Below, piece by piece: positions 44,801 to 56,040 of a stretch of DNA of 64,000 nt. Origin of the DNA: Actinostola sp. cb2023 (lineage: Eukaryota > Cnidaria > Anthozoa > Actiniaria > Actinostolidae); contig JAUJYZ010001467.1 of NCBI GenBank assembly GCA_033675265.1, forward strand, positions 186,001-250,000. The letters run 5' to 3'. How positions within the stretch are numbered: the first letter of the stretch is position 1; every line of letters begins with the position of its first letter. The position numbers and the translations under genes were made by a program. The notes beneath the pieces are model-generated. The model did no database searches. It was not told where the DNA came from and saw nothing but the letters and a program-made list of their open reading frames with translations.

Positions 44801-47800
44801 TTCAATTCTTCATCCTAATATAGGGTCAGAGTTTCGACATCCCGGGGGCACACCCCTATCATAAACTTCACTCAAAACATGTGGCCAGACGAATAAATAA
44901 AATATTTGCTCGCGAATATGATTTTTATGTTTTTTCTCTGACTGCATTTGCTGTTAAGATATATTAATATGCATGACATTAATTGTTGGCATGACTACAT
45001 CCGGGCATGATACATTGTGGTCATGTACAAGGCTATTGAGTCTAACCCCATCTGGGAATATAACCCACGTGAGTGACTGTAGACTGTAGCGTTCAAATCC
45101 ACGCCAGATACTCAATGAGTCAAGTGTCCATAGCCAATTACGCCATATTGGAATTTGTCTTTAGCCCAGTAAACAAGCAGGGGGAAAAGCAGCACCTTTT
45201 TGTCCATATGATATAGCCAGGGGAGGAAAAACATAAAACATGTTTACAAAACAATGATTTATGATGTTTTACTGAAATGTTTTACTCGTTTGGACTGGCC
45301 TTAATCCACAAGAAAGCCCGCGTCATCTAAGTACTGTTTAATAAACGAGCAGGAGTACTTTATCGGGTTTAAAACCCAATAAAACACGATCTGCGAGTTT
45401 ATTGAACAGCTTCAAAAACGATCTTCCAAAATAATACATTTTCGGATGATTTCATAAAAAACAGCAAGGAAAACACAAATATAGCAGTATCGTATCACAC
45501 ATGCGCACCGATACTACTGATACTCTCAAAAAGATCCCACAAGTGTAAGAGATGATGCCAGTGTCAAGCGAAGTACGCATGTGCTGAAAACCTTTAGTGG
45601 GTACTCGGTGATCGTTCGTGAGACTGTCCTTTATGAGACTCGTAAGTCTTCATATAAATTTGGGTGTCCTTTTATCTCTAATAAAGTCATCCTTATTATT
45701 ATTCTTTATAAAAAGATTCACCTTCATGTTTTATCGGGTATAAAAGGTCATTCACGTGATGGATGTGGTTCCTGTAATTGGACCAAAGTCTCATGAATTA
45801 TGCATGAGTTTTTGAATGATGTGGTAATGAACTGATTGTTTTCGATTCCCTTGAGGAAATTGAACAAATTAATATAAAAACGATGCGTTTTTTACTTGCA
45901 TACATAACATGTTAGAGATACGAATCTAACGATTCGAGTTTTATTTACAACTCAAGTAGTTACAAAACAGCGATTCACTATCACATTGGCCCAAAGAAAA
46001 ATATATTGTACAACAGTGTTGTTTTCCCATTCCCTTCCACTGACCACGGACGGTAGTATTGTTTTTTTCAAGACGGTACAACACGCGATCTCATTTTAAT
46101 GTAAACACGATATTATTATTAACATCGCTAGAGAAGATACACGTTGTTTACTGCGAAGTGTCGTGTGAATTCGCAAACCGTATAAATCAAAACAAATATT
46201 GTAGGATCAGTGTACGTATTCTTATTATTCCAATTCCTTCTGCAGATCGATCTCTTTATTTTCAATTAAAACTATTTTGAACATTATGATGTAATATTAC
46301 GATTGGAAATAAATCTAAATAAATATTTATTATTATTATTAAATCTATATAAACGGCACCTCGCCTCAATGTTATATTAATAATTAGTTAAGCCGATGGT
46401 TTTCAATCAGTGGACAGCTTCACACTAGCAGCAAAAACTCTAATATTTCAATATACGCGCCATGGATGTTTGCCGGTATCGTGTTCAATTGTTATGGATG
46501 CAAGCGGAATAACTGGAACAGTGGAATTTCACTTCGGTCAGGTCTAAGAAACGTAAACTTTGTAAAAGCAGTACAAGAGTATTGGACAGCGTGGAGCCAT
46601 TCCAGCTCTCTTAGGAAAAAAACATCGCTGCATTATCTAATTGGTTAATTACATAAATCCCTTTACATTAAGTCATTCTATATAACAGGAGGGAAATTTG
46701 CATGAGCATGCACTTAACCGCTGGACCATAAAAGCGTAATTTCGGAAGCACAAAAACCGATTATAGTAATAATAACGCTATATTTTATTATGTTGCTATT
46801 TTGATCATCAGAGGTCGACAAAAAGGCTTATTATATAGTCAAATGTTAATTTAATTCTGGCTTTTCACTGCACACTGGCTATTCACAAAATTCGTATTTT
46901 GTTTGATTTGACCGGCACAGGAAGCCCAAGCTGGGATTTTGTGGATTATATCTTTATTTATTTTTTCTATAAGTCTTGAAACTCTCCTGGTGTCTTGTGT
47001 TATTTATTTACTATACCTGTACAAAGTTTTGTCGAATTTGAAACAATTTAGATGTCTTCCCCGACCTTTCCATGGAAATATTTGTGTTGCTATTGTTAAG
47101 GAACACAATCTAGCAATTCTCTTATCAATCTTGAAATAATATTTTATTGATCAACCAACCAAGTTAATGAGTATGTACAAGTATAGTAAACATAGGTTAT
47201 GAGCCCGCGTTAGAATCTCAGGCAAAGCCTGAACTTGTCAGTCACATGCTGATCACCTGAAGGTCTTATAATTTTCTGGTCCTGAACCAACACGTTACCT
47301 ACGTAAGTTGAGCGGCCTCCCAGTGTGATTAGACTAAACGCGAACTTATAATCTATGTCGTGATCCTCTTAATCTATGATAATACTTGACCTCTTCATAA
47401 GCAATAGTTTCCTTATGAATTGGACTTTAAGTAGCCATCAATTGATTTATGACTAGTAGTCCAGATAACCAAATATTTAGTTTTATACCAGGGACAACGC
47501 CCCCAGAACCCTGTAGTTAACTTTACTGGTAATTGTCAATCTGTCACAATAGTTAACCAATAAGTTGATTGTTATAAATACCGATGTACAAGTAGAACTC
47601 GTCAGAAGAGTATAGGAGCAGTAGAGTACACAACCCACATTTGAAAAAGAGTCTAAATAAAAGACCTGATACCAGCAACTACTGAGAGTTTCCCCTTCAT
47701 TATGACTATCATAAAAAAAACTGTAATTTTATCTCTTCTGGCGATTTTTTTCAACAATCTCAATAATGTATACTGAAAGCATATGGTACATAGTTCTATG

Positions 47801-50800
47801 AAGTGGTACAATTTTTGTGGAGATTTGGGCTGGATTTCAAGCAATATGCAAAAAAATGTATATTTTTGAGTAATGAAATTTATGCAAACTTTACACTTCA
47901 ATAAAATGTTTACACTTTGACCGATCTCAGCATAATATCTAAAAATATGACCTCAGATGGGAACATTACAAGAACATTGGAACACTGACAGAAGAGGCCC
48001 CACCATAAAACGAATACCATAATGAACGTGTTGGAGATTAATTCACGTTCTAGAAATTATGACGAAGAAATTGTCGAAAATCTTCGACCGAGCGATTTTT
48101 CCCAGGGAAGTTACTGGAATTTTTCAAAACAGGAAACATGACTTTAATGAATTATGTAGTGGAAATTGTGGAGATTTCGGCTCAATTTCGAGATAACTAG
48201 TTTTGAAGATTGGGATAATTGAGTATTCCAGACATCATACCCAAGTTTACCTTCGTTTATTTGAAGTTGATGATTTGGTGTTGATGAAGGCTAAAACATT
48301 CCATATGTATAAGAATTGACTAAATGTATTTACTTTTCCGGCTTAAATCTTCTTCGTGACTGAGCTTGCAACGTCGACAAACTGTTTACTCCATGTCAGC
48401 TGGCCGCCATGTTGTCCAAAATAGAGTATTTAGCACAGCAAAAGAACAGGAATTTGATATCAAATAAAGGCATAATATTATAATATTTCGATCAATGAAA
48501 TAACTTTAAGGCACAAAGATAGCATTAAGAATTCATTTCTGCGTGTTCAGTACATACAATTCTCGTAATACGTCCGCAAAAACTGTAAACATTGGAACCA
48601 AACAACTTGTCTCGAGTACATCTTGAATCATTCTCGTTCCCAGAGCTCCTCGGTTTCGGTCCTCTCCCAAGAAGGCTCTGGTCGCAGCCATTTGAGGCTC
48701 GATTCTGATTGGACGAAATATAACGCATGCGCATTTGAAAACATATATCAAGAACAATCAAGAGCAATGAGCCCAAAAGTAACCCAGGTAACCGCAAAGC
48801 AAACGCCTGCGGTGGACACGGCAGATTTTTAGCCGACTTGTCGACCTTCAACAAATTATTTCTCCGGATAGAGTGGACACAAAAAAGTGACTAAAAGCTC
48901 ATTCAAAAGAGACTTTATTTGAGAATGTGTGATTATTTAAGCTATTTGAGTGTTTGGATACTTTTGGAGCTAGCGACAGTTGTCGTAAACATTTGGTGGC
49001 CGGAGTTGCAAACCTTTCCTTATTATACGGTATGTTCGAAACGAGTGAAATTTTCGAATCGCTCAAAACCACTCAAAAATACAATTTTTTGCTCAGATTT
49101 CTACACCAAAGTGTTCTTTAATGGGGAGTTTGCAGGTGTTGCGTGACATTTTTAATTTTAATCCAACAAAAACAAATATATAATATTTGAAAAGAGCACA
49201 CCAAAATTAGCAAAAATTGAAATGTTGAAGTAATTTCGATGAATAGAGCGACAGTTATGAGCGACCGAAGTTGGCTTTTTTCTTAAGAAATATTTATTTT
49301 CAAATATTATATATTTGTTTTTGTTGGATTAAAATTTAAAATGTCACGCAACAAAATGTCACACCTGCAAACTCCCCATTATCAGACTACTGCTATGAAG
49401 ACATTTTTGAGAATCTCATACCCTTTGAAGGCTTTCTAAGAGCTCATTCCTGAGACCATTCGAAAATCCAACGGTCAAACGAATATTCAACGACGTCACG
49501 ACCCACTGATTCTACGTTTGGGTTACCTTTGGGCTCATTGTTCTTGATTGTTCTTGATATATGTTTTCAAATGCGCATGCGTTATATTTCGTCCAATCAG
49601 CATCGAGCCTCAAATGGCTGCGACCAGAGTCTTCTCGGGAGAGGACCGAAACCGAGGAGCTCTGGGAACGAGAATGATCTTGAATTCATCTGACTGTGGC
49701 GACGCATGCGCACACAAAAGTCCCTCCTGTTATTCTATATACCATACGATATAAGCATGTACTAATTATGAAAAACCAACAAAAAATAATTTATAAAAAC
49801 CCGTTTGTGATGTGTTTTATTTCATGGTTGAACAAGGTTTCCATCTTTTGTTCATATGTAGATTAACCCCAGCTCCCCAGCTAGCTGTTGAATCATTTGT
49901 CTGATTTCCTTTTCATCCGATTTTGATAAATCCTCTCCAGAGAATGTATTACTCTCTATCCAACAAAATCGAGCGGATTTCAATAAATTTTGCCGCGTTT
50001 GTCCCAATTCAAAATGGCGGACGACAGCGTGAAGTGGCTTATTCACAAAACAGAAATGAGATGCTTCCTCCAAGGTCCTCCAAGGCAGAGTTATTTACAG
50101 CAAATGAAGATATTAGGGGTATCATAACGTCACTCACGAAGCTTCCACCATTCTGGGATATAATTCGTTTCTTAGCTTTATAACGAACAGATGAGTCAGC
50201 CAATTCTTGCAAGACATGAGTTCTGAGTCTATCTTTTTTGTGTATGGGACAGTCGACCAGCTCCTCTTAGTAAGCTTAAACAAACTTAATAAATAATGAA
50301 CTTCGCGTCGTGTTTTTACTAAATTGCTTGTTTATTAAGCAGTATATCGTGTTTACATTCATGCATTACATTATATATTTTTCTCTGTACCAAGATATAA
50401 TAAAGTCATTATCATACTAATCGGACATTGGTTCAATGGAAGGGAAACGGGCAAAACAACACTTGCGTGAACAATATATTTTTATTTGCGCCAATGTGAC
50501 AGTGAATCGGTGTTGTGTAACTACTAACTTACCCATCTTGCACGAGACACCAACATCGTGGCTATGGTAACAATTTGGCTTTTGATTTCCAGCATGTCCG
50601 CAGTTGTCAATGGACATCTCTGTACCAGTACAACCAAGGTTAGTCAGCCATATTATACCTTTAGTAGATACAAAGTCATATGTTCTGTACTTCTGTACTC
50701 CAGTGTAGCCAAGCATGTGACAAACCGCCTCAGCGTCGTTCCTGTCCCATCCATCTTTACATACAGTACCCCACGCACCATAGTACCTGACTTCAAGTCG

Positions 50801-53800
50801 GCCAGAATTGGGTGACCTTCTTCCAGCTAAACGAATTTGAACTGGTGGAGAAACTGTGGATTGAAGAAAACATCACTGAAGTGATTACACTGATGATGAC
50901 ATATTTTATGAAAAGACTAATGTTAAGTAAATTATATAAATGTTTTCTGTGGAAATACTGCTTTAGATTGTTTGATTTAATTTGTAGATATTGAAACTCT
51001 AATCATAAAATAGTGTTTGTCTCTCTCACCTTCATCTACCTGACAAACTACACCAGCAAGACGTCTGTTCGTGCAATGATAATAAGAAGACCCTGCAATC
51101 CACCATCCCCGGTGCGCACACTCTGCAATCGACTTTTCTTTGCCACTGCATCCCACCCGATCCAAAAGTATTCTTCTTGTTGTCTTTCCTTCCATGTTCA
51201 AAATTGGTCTTTCTGCTGCTTTGTAACCAAGCATTCTACAGATCACGTGAGCATCTCGTATATCCCAGAGTAAATCACAGACTGCTCCCCAGGTCTCTTG
51301 GTATTGGATTTCAACCTTGCCAACATGGCTTACACTAGTTCCCACCAGACGAACGCTGATAGCTTTTTCCTCTGAAACAAACATTGGTGAAAAATCAAAC
51401 AAATATTCTCATTGCTTTCCATTTTCTTTGACAAATACATTTGATTTTTCTTATAGATCCTATGTTTTGTTTTAGCACAAAAAAAGGTATGAGTCACAAA
51501 TATGTATCATATCAAACTTATGTTATACAAAAGGTCATTGTTTCACATATGCAGATGAGGCGAGTCTTGTTTAGGCGAAAAACAGCATAATTTTGATACA
51601 TTTTTGCTTTTTACTGCATTGTTAAAATACAAATCAAAAACCTACCAACGGAATATAAAAGATGAATATGTAAGGAATGAATAAGCTGGCAATTCAAGCA
51701 AAAATAAATAGATTTGAAGGTGGCATTTTCCGTTTCTTCAAAGTCGATAGAACTGAAATTTCTGAAGAGATATAGGAGAGCGTAACATACGCTACGCACT
51801 AAAACCCTCAGAAATCCTTGGGAATTGTGTCAATCAAAAACCTACCAACGGAATATAAAAGACGACTATGTAAGGAATGAATAAGCTGGCAATTCAAGCA
51901 AAAATAAATAGATTTGAAGGTGGCATTTTCCGTTTCTTCAAAGTCGATAGAACTGAAATTTCTGATGATAGGAGAGCGTGACATACGCTACGCACTGAAA
52001 CCCTCAGAAACCCTTGGGAATTGTGTCAATCAAAAACCTACCGCCAGATTCTAATGCTCTGTAATTGTACGCGCATTTTGATATAAAATACATGTATATT
52101 AAACTTAATTAAGCGGTGGCAAAATGAAATCTAAAACTCTTTGTTTGGTAATTGTGAACATCATATTGGTGCTCTGTATCGCGGTCTGTATGTAGAAGCT
52201 ACATAGGCCGGCGAATTCGCAAATAAATTATGGCTCGGAAAGGACGTTTTTTGAAGGCAATTTCCAATATTTACACGCACGAGATCAATAAGTTAGTTCG
52301 AATTTGTGATATATTTTCCCTTTGAGGAAACATATGCAGCTTTTCCATCCTCTCTTATATTTTAGCTACCTGATTTACACATTGTCAAAGGAAAAATATG
52401 AATTCAGAAATGATAAACCAGTCACGTACGAATCTGCTTTATTTAGCGGTCATAGTGAACAAATTGCTGGATCAATCGGGCCTCACGTGCATTAGTAAAC
52501 AAAGCATTAACAAAAAACGTTGTCCGCGTGATACTGGATCCCAACAGGAGCAAATGTTCAATGATGCAGGACATAAGTTTGATATGATACAATATTAGTT
52601 TTATCTATAAAAAATAGGGACATTATTTTCCTTTCATAATTGTGTGACAAGTTGTGTCACGTGTCACGTGACACCAATTTATAACATAATTTAGATATAA
52701 CGCGCGCTCCGATTGGTCAAAACACCGTTTTAGATGAGAGTATATAAACACGCTACGTCATGACCTTGAAAGACCTTTAAGTTGAAGCGATCCAGTGGAT
52801 TTGACTAAAACCAAAAAAAAATGTTCTGCTGTTAAACATATTTTATTTAATACATATATTTTCAACAAAAGCCCATATAATTAGTTTTTCTTGTTTTCTC
52901 AAGTTCAAGCCCGGCGGGGGGGGGGGGGGGGGGGGTGAGGGTACTCCCATATATTTGCTATACGGGTATGTGCTGCTGGATAGGGTATGGTTTGAGCTTT
53001 TGATCGTACATAGGGTATATACATTTCACCCTAAGTTGTCTAGAATAGGGTCACTCTGTAATTCTGACAAGGATCGTAATTTACGATTCACATTTTCTTA
53101 GATAGGGTATTAAATTTTGATTTTTGAAAAGTGCCTTTCTATACAGGATTTCTACTAACTAGTACTAAGTTAGATTTAATTAGTACTAAGTTGTCAAGGA
53201 GTTCAAATTCTATCTAGATGTGATCATGCTCTAAAAACCGAAAATTTGCAATATAATTGATCTTCAGTTCAAACATATCAAAAAACTGGCGACGAATCGT
53301 CCACTTTTGTCCACAAATCACAATATAAACGAAGATAACTAAATAATCTAACTGCTCAGTTTTCTCAATCACATACTAACCGTTCTATGAGTTCCATAGC
53401 TACACTATTTTCTCAAGTTAACGACTGAAAATATCAAGCAACGATAGCCGTATTTATACTCACAAAACAGCGATTCTTGTAGCTACTAATTGGCAAGTGT
53501 TCGCCTGAAAATATATCTAGTAAAATTTGTCAAAGCTATTAAGAGAAATAATATTGTCAAATGTCACGTCCATCGTTATACATTATTGTCTAGAAAAACG
53601 CTGAAAAGATTCAAAAATACGACAAAAACTGTGGGATTAATTTGCTACCTGACTTCGTGCTCTTTCATCTAGTTGTGGCAAATATTTCAAAAAGTTGGCG
53701 ATTCGTCTTCATTAGCTCAGACTTTCTTCGTTTTTCGTATTCACAGGATACACAAACTGATAATGGAAGTGCAATCTTTCGCGAGATTTGATTGGATGAT

Positions 53801-54384
53801 TGGCGATTTCTAACGCTTTTCAGGATAATTGGAAATTTGAACAGTAGAATCTCACGTAAATAAAGGTTTTTAGAGGGTCTGAATATATATGAAATGTTTA
53901 TCTAAAATACAATATGTATTGTTATTACTGTTCTATGCCAATGAATTGAAAGCAACCAATATTTTGTGAAAAGCACCCCTTTCTAAACATATTTTCAAAA
54001 CACTGAATATGTGCCAGAGTTTTAGTGATATATGTTAGTAATAATATTATCATGTTGTGTCCAATTAACGGTCATGCCGATGTTGTAACATGGATGCCAG
54101 GTTCAGTTCCCTCTCTCTTCGGCCCTCATGTGCATTACAATAAGTCAGACAGTTTTTAAAGTGCATCCCAATCCATTCACTGAATAATATTGATCTCAAC
54201 TAGCAGCACTTCATTTGCATAATGCAAGCTATAGCCTAGAATGTATTTGTAATAGGTTTATGAATTCAGGACCAGAACATTACATTAGATAACGAGACAT
54301 AAAGACTAATTGAGATATCACTAGAATTACTATACCTTTGACCATCAGCCATAAAACACACAAACCCAACAGAAAACGCGCCAT
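41788..54384 (-). CDS. SRCR-FN3 secreted protein gene 2, complete
   Basis: Exons: 54384-54336 signal peptide, 51371-51030 SRCR beta, 50853-50533 SRCR alpha, 43459-43354, 42627-42447 and 42373-42307 FN3, 41813-41788 tail. All GT/AG, phases agree, total 1092 bp for 363 residues. Architecture is signal, SRCR, SRCR, FN3. No transmembrane segment is seen, so a secreted protein is predicted. Such proteins commonly bind extracellular ligands or microbes, but nothing here identifies the target. The intron between 50533 and 43459 is 7.07 kb against about 190 bp in the paralogs, almost entirely mobile DNA. The tail is shortened by a 1-base deletion relative to gene 3. Confidence 0.75.
42037..42236. repeat. 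tandem duplication in gene 2 last intron
   Basis: AATGGCTGTTCTTTTCATTC... through GACCAGCCAGAGCCTC occurs twice (42037 and about 42168). Genes 1 and 3 have a single unit. Confidence 0.8.
42307..42373 (-). CDS. gene 2 exon: FN3 domain part 3
   Basis: A 67-bp exon identical in sequence to the gene 1 exon, donor GTAAGT, phase 0 to 1. Confidence 0.75.
42447..42627 (-). CDS. gene 2 exon: FN3 domain part 2
   Basis: A 181-bp exon, donor GTAAGT, acceptor TATTTCAG. Encodes YEIRTNKVGNSSSWVLEIDG to VRAVTKAQNG. Open, FN3 core intact. Confidence 0.85.
42797..43021 (-). pseudogene. Penelope-like endonuclease fragment, degenerate tandem copy
   Basis: Aligns with 43022-43326 (CTCGTGTCTGG-TTGCA, AATTGGGATCTTC, TTTAAGGCACG) but carries indels, so it is not open on minus. 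It is a tandem duplicate found only in gene 2. Confidence 0.65.
43022..43326 (-). pseudogene. Penelope-like GIY-YIG endonuclease fragment in gene 2 intron
   Basis: Longest of the three copies: RKPKDKPDKDTTT, VVYTIKYKDCEMVCIGQTN, LKEHERAIFLEDPNSLLV, then DSILIIDQCKRWSGRFILEA. This reaches the distal conserved part of the endonuclease. One zinc ligand (Cys of CxDC) is replaced by Tyr. Same intron position as in genes 1 and 3. Confidence 0.8.
43354..43459 (-). CDS. gene 2 exon: FN3 domain part 1
   Basis: A 106-bp exon, phase 1 to 2, donor GTAAGTTG. Begins PQITVSSSSDKRSCTKTIRI. Its sequence supports the same exon in genes 1 and 3. Confidence 0.75.
43834..44355 (+). repeat. interspersed repeat R2, copy 2
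   Basis: Matches 12085-12600. The CAAAGTCCTTGGACTTTG hairpin is expanded to several tandem units here. Confidence 0.75.
44535..44870 (+). repeat. R4-related repeat
   Basis: TAGGTATGTGCCCCCAAATA, then GGGTATGGTTTTTGAACCTC and later GGGTA words, ending GGGGGCACACCCCTAT. Diverged relative of 52910-53200. Confidence 0.6.
45331..45880. mobile_element. second insertion in gene 2 intron
   Basis: The intron matches genes 1 and 3 before GTCATCTAA and again from TTACTTGCAT, with extra DNA between. It starts with a hairpin, CTGTTTAATAAACGAGCAGG ... GTTTATTGAACAG. Ends and class are undetermined. Confidence 0.55.
46100..48600. other. interior of the Polinton-like insertion, unassigned
   Basis: AT-rich. 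Short frames only (for example 46466-46648), no domain. Around 47570-47665 a TATAAATA followed about 95 bp later by AATAAA looks like a small promoter/poly(A) unit such as a solo LTR, but a second LTR or TG...CA edges were not found. Confidence 0.4.
48605..49690. mobile_element. fold-back element nested in the insertion
   Basis: Arms 48625-48790 and 49515-49680 pair over about 165 bp (GGCTCATTGTTCTTGATTGT, CAAATGCGCATGCGTTATAT, GAGCTC at the ends). The arm sequence is distantly like 37421-37487 (GAGCCC, CTCTGG-GCAGCC words). A smaller element is nested inside. Confidence 0.75.
49119..49381. mobile_element. MITE nested in the fold-back element
   Basis: Inverted arms of about 70-80 bp begin TAATGGGGAGTTTGCAGGTG and include GTGACATTTTTAATTTTAAT and ACAAATATATAATATTTGA. 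TA or TTA at the edges. This makes three nested layers with 45955-50525. Confidence 0.8.
49852..50073 (-). other. unassigned 73-codon open frame
   Basis: Contains SDEKEIRQMIQQLAGELGL, a helical-looking end, but no family recognised. It lies inside the Polinton-like insertion. Possibly a residual coding fragment. Confidence 0.25.
50533..50853 (-). CDS. gene 2 exon: SRCR domain alpha
   Basis: A 321-bp exon, phase 1-1. SPPVQIRLAGRR, VRYYGAWGTVC, AVCHMLGYTG, LGCTGTEMSIDNC and DVGVSC. Six-cysteine SRCR domain, open. Its donor GTAAGT overlaps the duplicated target site of the 45955-50525 insertion. Confidence 0.9.
51030..51371 (-). CDS. gene 2 exon: SRCR domain beta
   Basis: A 342-bp exon, phase 1-1, slightly longer than in gene 1 owing to an insertion before the fifth cysteine (GGWWIAGSSYYHC region). 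EEKAISVRLVG, ETWGAVC, VICRMLGYKA, VGCSGKEKSIAECAHRGWW, AGVVCQVDEG. Confidence 0.9.
51634..52041. repeat. 197-bp tandem duplication in gene 2 first intron
   Basis: Two nearly identical units starting CAATCAAAAACCTACCAACG (51634 and 51830), followed by the first 16 bases of a third. Each includes TACGCTACGCACT. Young duplication by slippage or unequal exchange. Confidence 0.9.
52042..52680. other. gene 2 first intron, unassigned
   Basis: AT-rich, no SRCR-like exon equivalent to 6243-6388 found. Flanking words TAGGGACATTAT resemble gene 1 intron at 6435. Confidence 0.45.
52685..53880 (+). repeat. interspersed repeat R1, copy 3 with nested R4
   Basis: Two halves (52685-52910 and 53200-53880) match R1 copy 1 in order. 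The break is exactly where the R4 unit sits. Confidence 0.8.
52910..53200 (+). repeat. interspersed repeat R4, copy 2
   Basis: Begins with a run of about 20 G, then ACTCCCATATATTTGCTATA and repeated TAGGGTAT words; complement of 19075-19395. Inserted in R1 copy 3. Confidence 0.8.
53881..54275. other. gene 2 first intron, unassigned
   Basis: AT-rich intron, nothing recognised. Confidence 0.45.
54336..54384 (-). CDS. gene 2 exon 1: signal peptide
   Basis: Encodes MARFLLGLCVLWLMVK then a phase 1 GTATAG donor. Near-identical to gene 1 exon 1. The duplicated 5' UTR extends upstream. Confidence 0.8.
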
Positions 54385-54469
54385 TATCAGTCACGTCTAC
54401 ACGTAGCAGACCAGAGGTGTGAACACATCAAGCACTGATGGCATACTGGATAATAACTCAGATATCAAG

Positions 54470-54477
54470 TATAAATA
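54470..54477 (-). promoter_or_regulatory. possible TATA-like element of gene 2
   Basis: TATTTATA on minus about 90 bp upstream of the ATG, same spacing as in gene 1. Confidence 0.35.
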
Positions 54478-54846
54478 CGCTACGTTTGCGCTTTGGATGG
54501 ATTTTCATTGGACAGTCAGGAAACAGTCTTTAAATAAGCGTTGAAACAATGCTTGAATGTGATTAATTTTCAGTCCGAATATTTCCTTTCTCCTCTATAC
54601 CTTTTGATTTTCTCATGATTGAATAATGTCTATTATTTGTATATCATATTTTTAATTCCTTACATGTACATAATATTCCAATAGGAATTTTTCCAAGACT
54701 TAAAATTCAGTGTTTTCTAGATTTGTGCCAATCTGAAATTTTGCCAACGCTAATAGGAAGGAGAAAATGTATTGAAACATCGGTTGTTTCGCTTTTTCCG
54801 AACCAAACATCACAACAAACCAACCTGTATATTGTTTCGTTCTTGA

Positions 54847-55952
54847 TTATCAAGATACATATGAATATTTAAACTTTAAATCATACTCCTAATAAATTAT
54901 TTAGTTGACATGACGAATTGGTTGTCAAGATATATATTATGAACATTTAAACTCTAAATCATACTCCTAATAAATTATTTAGTTGACATGACGAATTGGT
55001 TGTCAAGATACATATTATGAACATTTAAACTTTAAATCATACTCCTAATAAATTATTTAGTTGACATGACGAATTGGTTGTCAAGATACATATGAATATT
55101 TAAACTTTAAATCATACTCCTAATAAATTATTTAGTTGACATGACGAATTGGTTGTCAAGATACATATGAATATTTAAACTTTAAATCATACTCCTAATA
55201 AATTATTTAGTTGACATGACCAATTGGTTGTCAAGATACATATGAATATTTAAACTTTAAGTCATACTCCTAATAAATTATTTAGTTGACATGACCAATT
55301 GGTTGTCAAGATACATATGAATATTTAAACTTTAAGTCATACTCCTAATAAATTATTTAGTTGACATGACGAATTTATATTGGTTGTCAAGATCCATATG
55401 AACATTTAAACTTTAAATCATACTCCTAATAAATTATTTAGTTGACATGACGAATTGGTTGTCAAGATACATATGAACAATTGAACTTTAAATCATACTC
55501 CTAATAAATTATTTAGTTGACATGACGAATTGGTTGTCAAGATACATATTATGAACATTTAAACTCTAAATCATACTCCTAATAAATTATTTAGTTGACA
55601 TGACGAATTGATTGTCAAGATACATATTATGAACATTTAAACTTTAAATCATACTCCTAATAAATTATTTAGTTGACATCACGAATTGGTTGTCAAGATA
55701 TATATTATGAACATTTAAACTCTAAATCATACTCCTAATAAATTATTTAGTTGACATGACGAATTGGTTGTCAAGATACATATTATGAACATTTAAACTT
55801 TAAATCATACTCCTAATAAATTATTTAGTTGACATGACGAATTGGTTGTCAAGATCCATATGAACATTTAAACTTTAAATCATACTCCTAATAAAGTATT
55901 TAGTTGACATGACGAATTGGTAGTCAAGATCCATATGAACATTTAAACATGA
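54847..55952. repeat. 75-bp satellite, about 14 units
   Basis: Unit contains TCAAGATACATATGAATATT, AAATCATACTCCTAATAAAT and TATTTAGTTGACATGACGAA; length variants of 75 and 77 bp. Starts right at the end of the duplicated gene 2 promoter block. A further lone unit is at 56904-56985. Confidence 0.95.
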
Positions 55953-56040
55953 CGAACTTAGTGGTCTGCTGAATTCGTGGCACCCTGCTGATGTTCTTCG
56001 ATTCAGTCGTGTGTCGTTAAGTCGTTAAGCTTAAGTCGTT

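Larger units (their letters stand above)
43527..45302. mobile_element. insertion in gene 2 intron with GTCCAAACGAGTAAAACAT ends
   Basis: Genes 1 and 3 run straight through TTTCTATAATCCACAA, whereas gene 2 is split there. The inserted DNA has imperfect inverted ends of about 65 bp (GTCCAAACGAGTAAAACAT at 43536-43554 and its complement near 45276-45294) with AAAACATT subterminal repeats. It contains repeat R2 copy 2 and a relative of R4. No transposase seen. Confidence 0.75.
45955..50525. mobile_element. 4.57-kb insertion with Polinton-like ends in gene 2
   Basis: Starts AGTAGTTACAAAACAGCG and ends with the imperfect complement (TGTGTAACTACT). Inverted ends are about 90 bp, with weaker pairing further in (AATGTAAACACGATAT in both). 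Flanks are AACTCA (45949-45954) and AACTTA (50526-50531), a 6-bp duplication with one mismatch; genes 1 and 3 have the single empty site AACTCA. AG...CT ends and 6 bp fit Polintons, but no PolB, integrase or capsid gene is present, so it would be non-autonomous. IS3EU-type elements also make 6-bp duplications. Confidence 0.75.
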
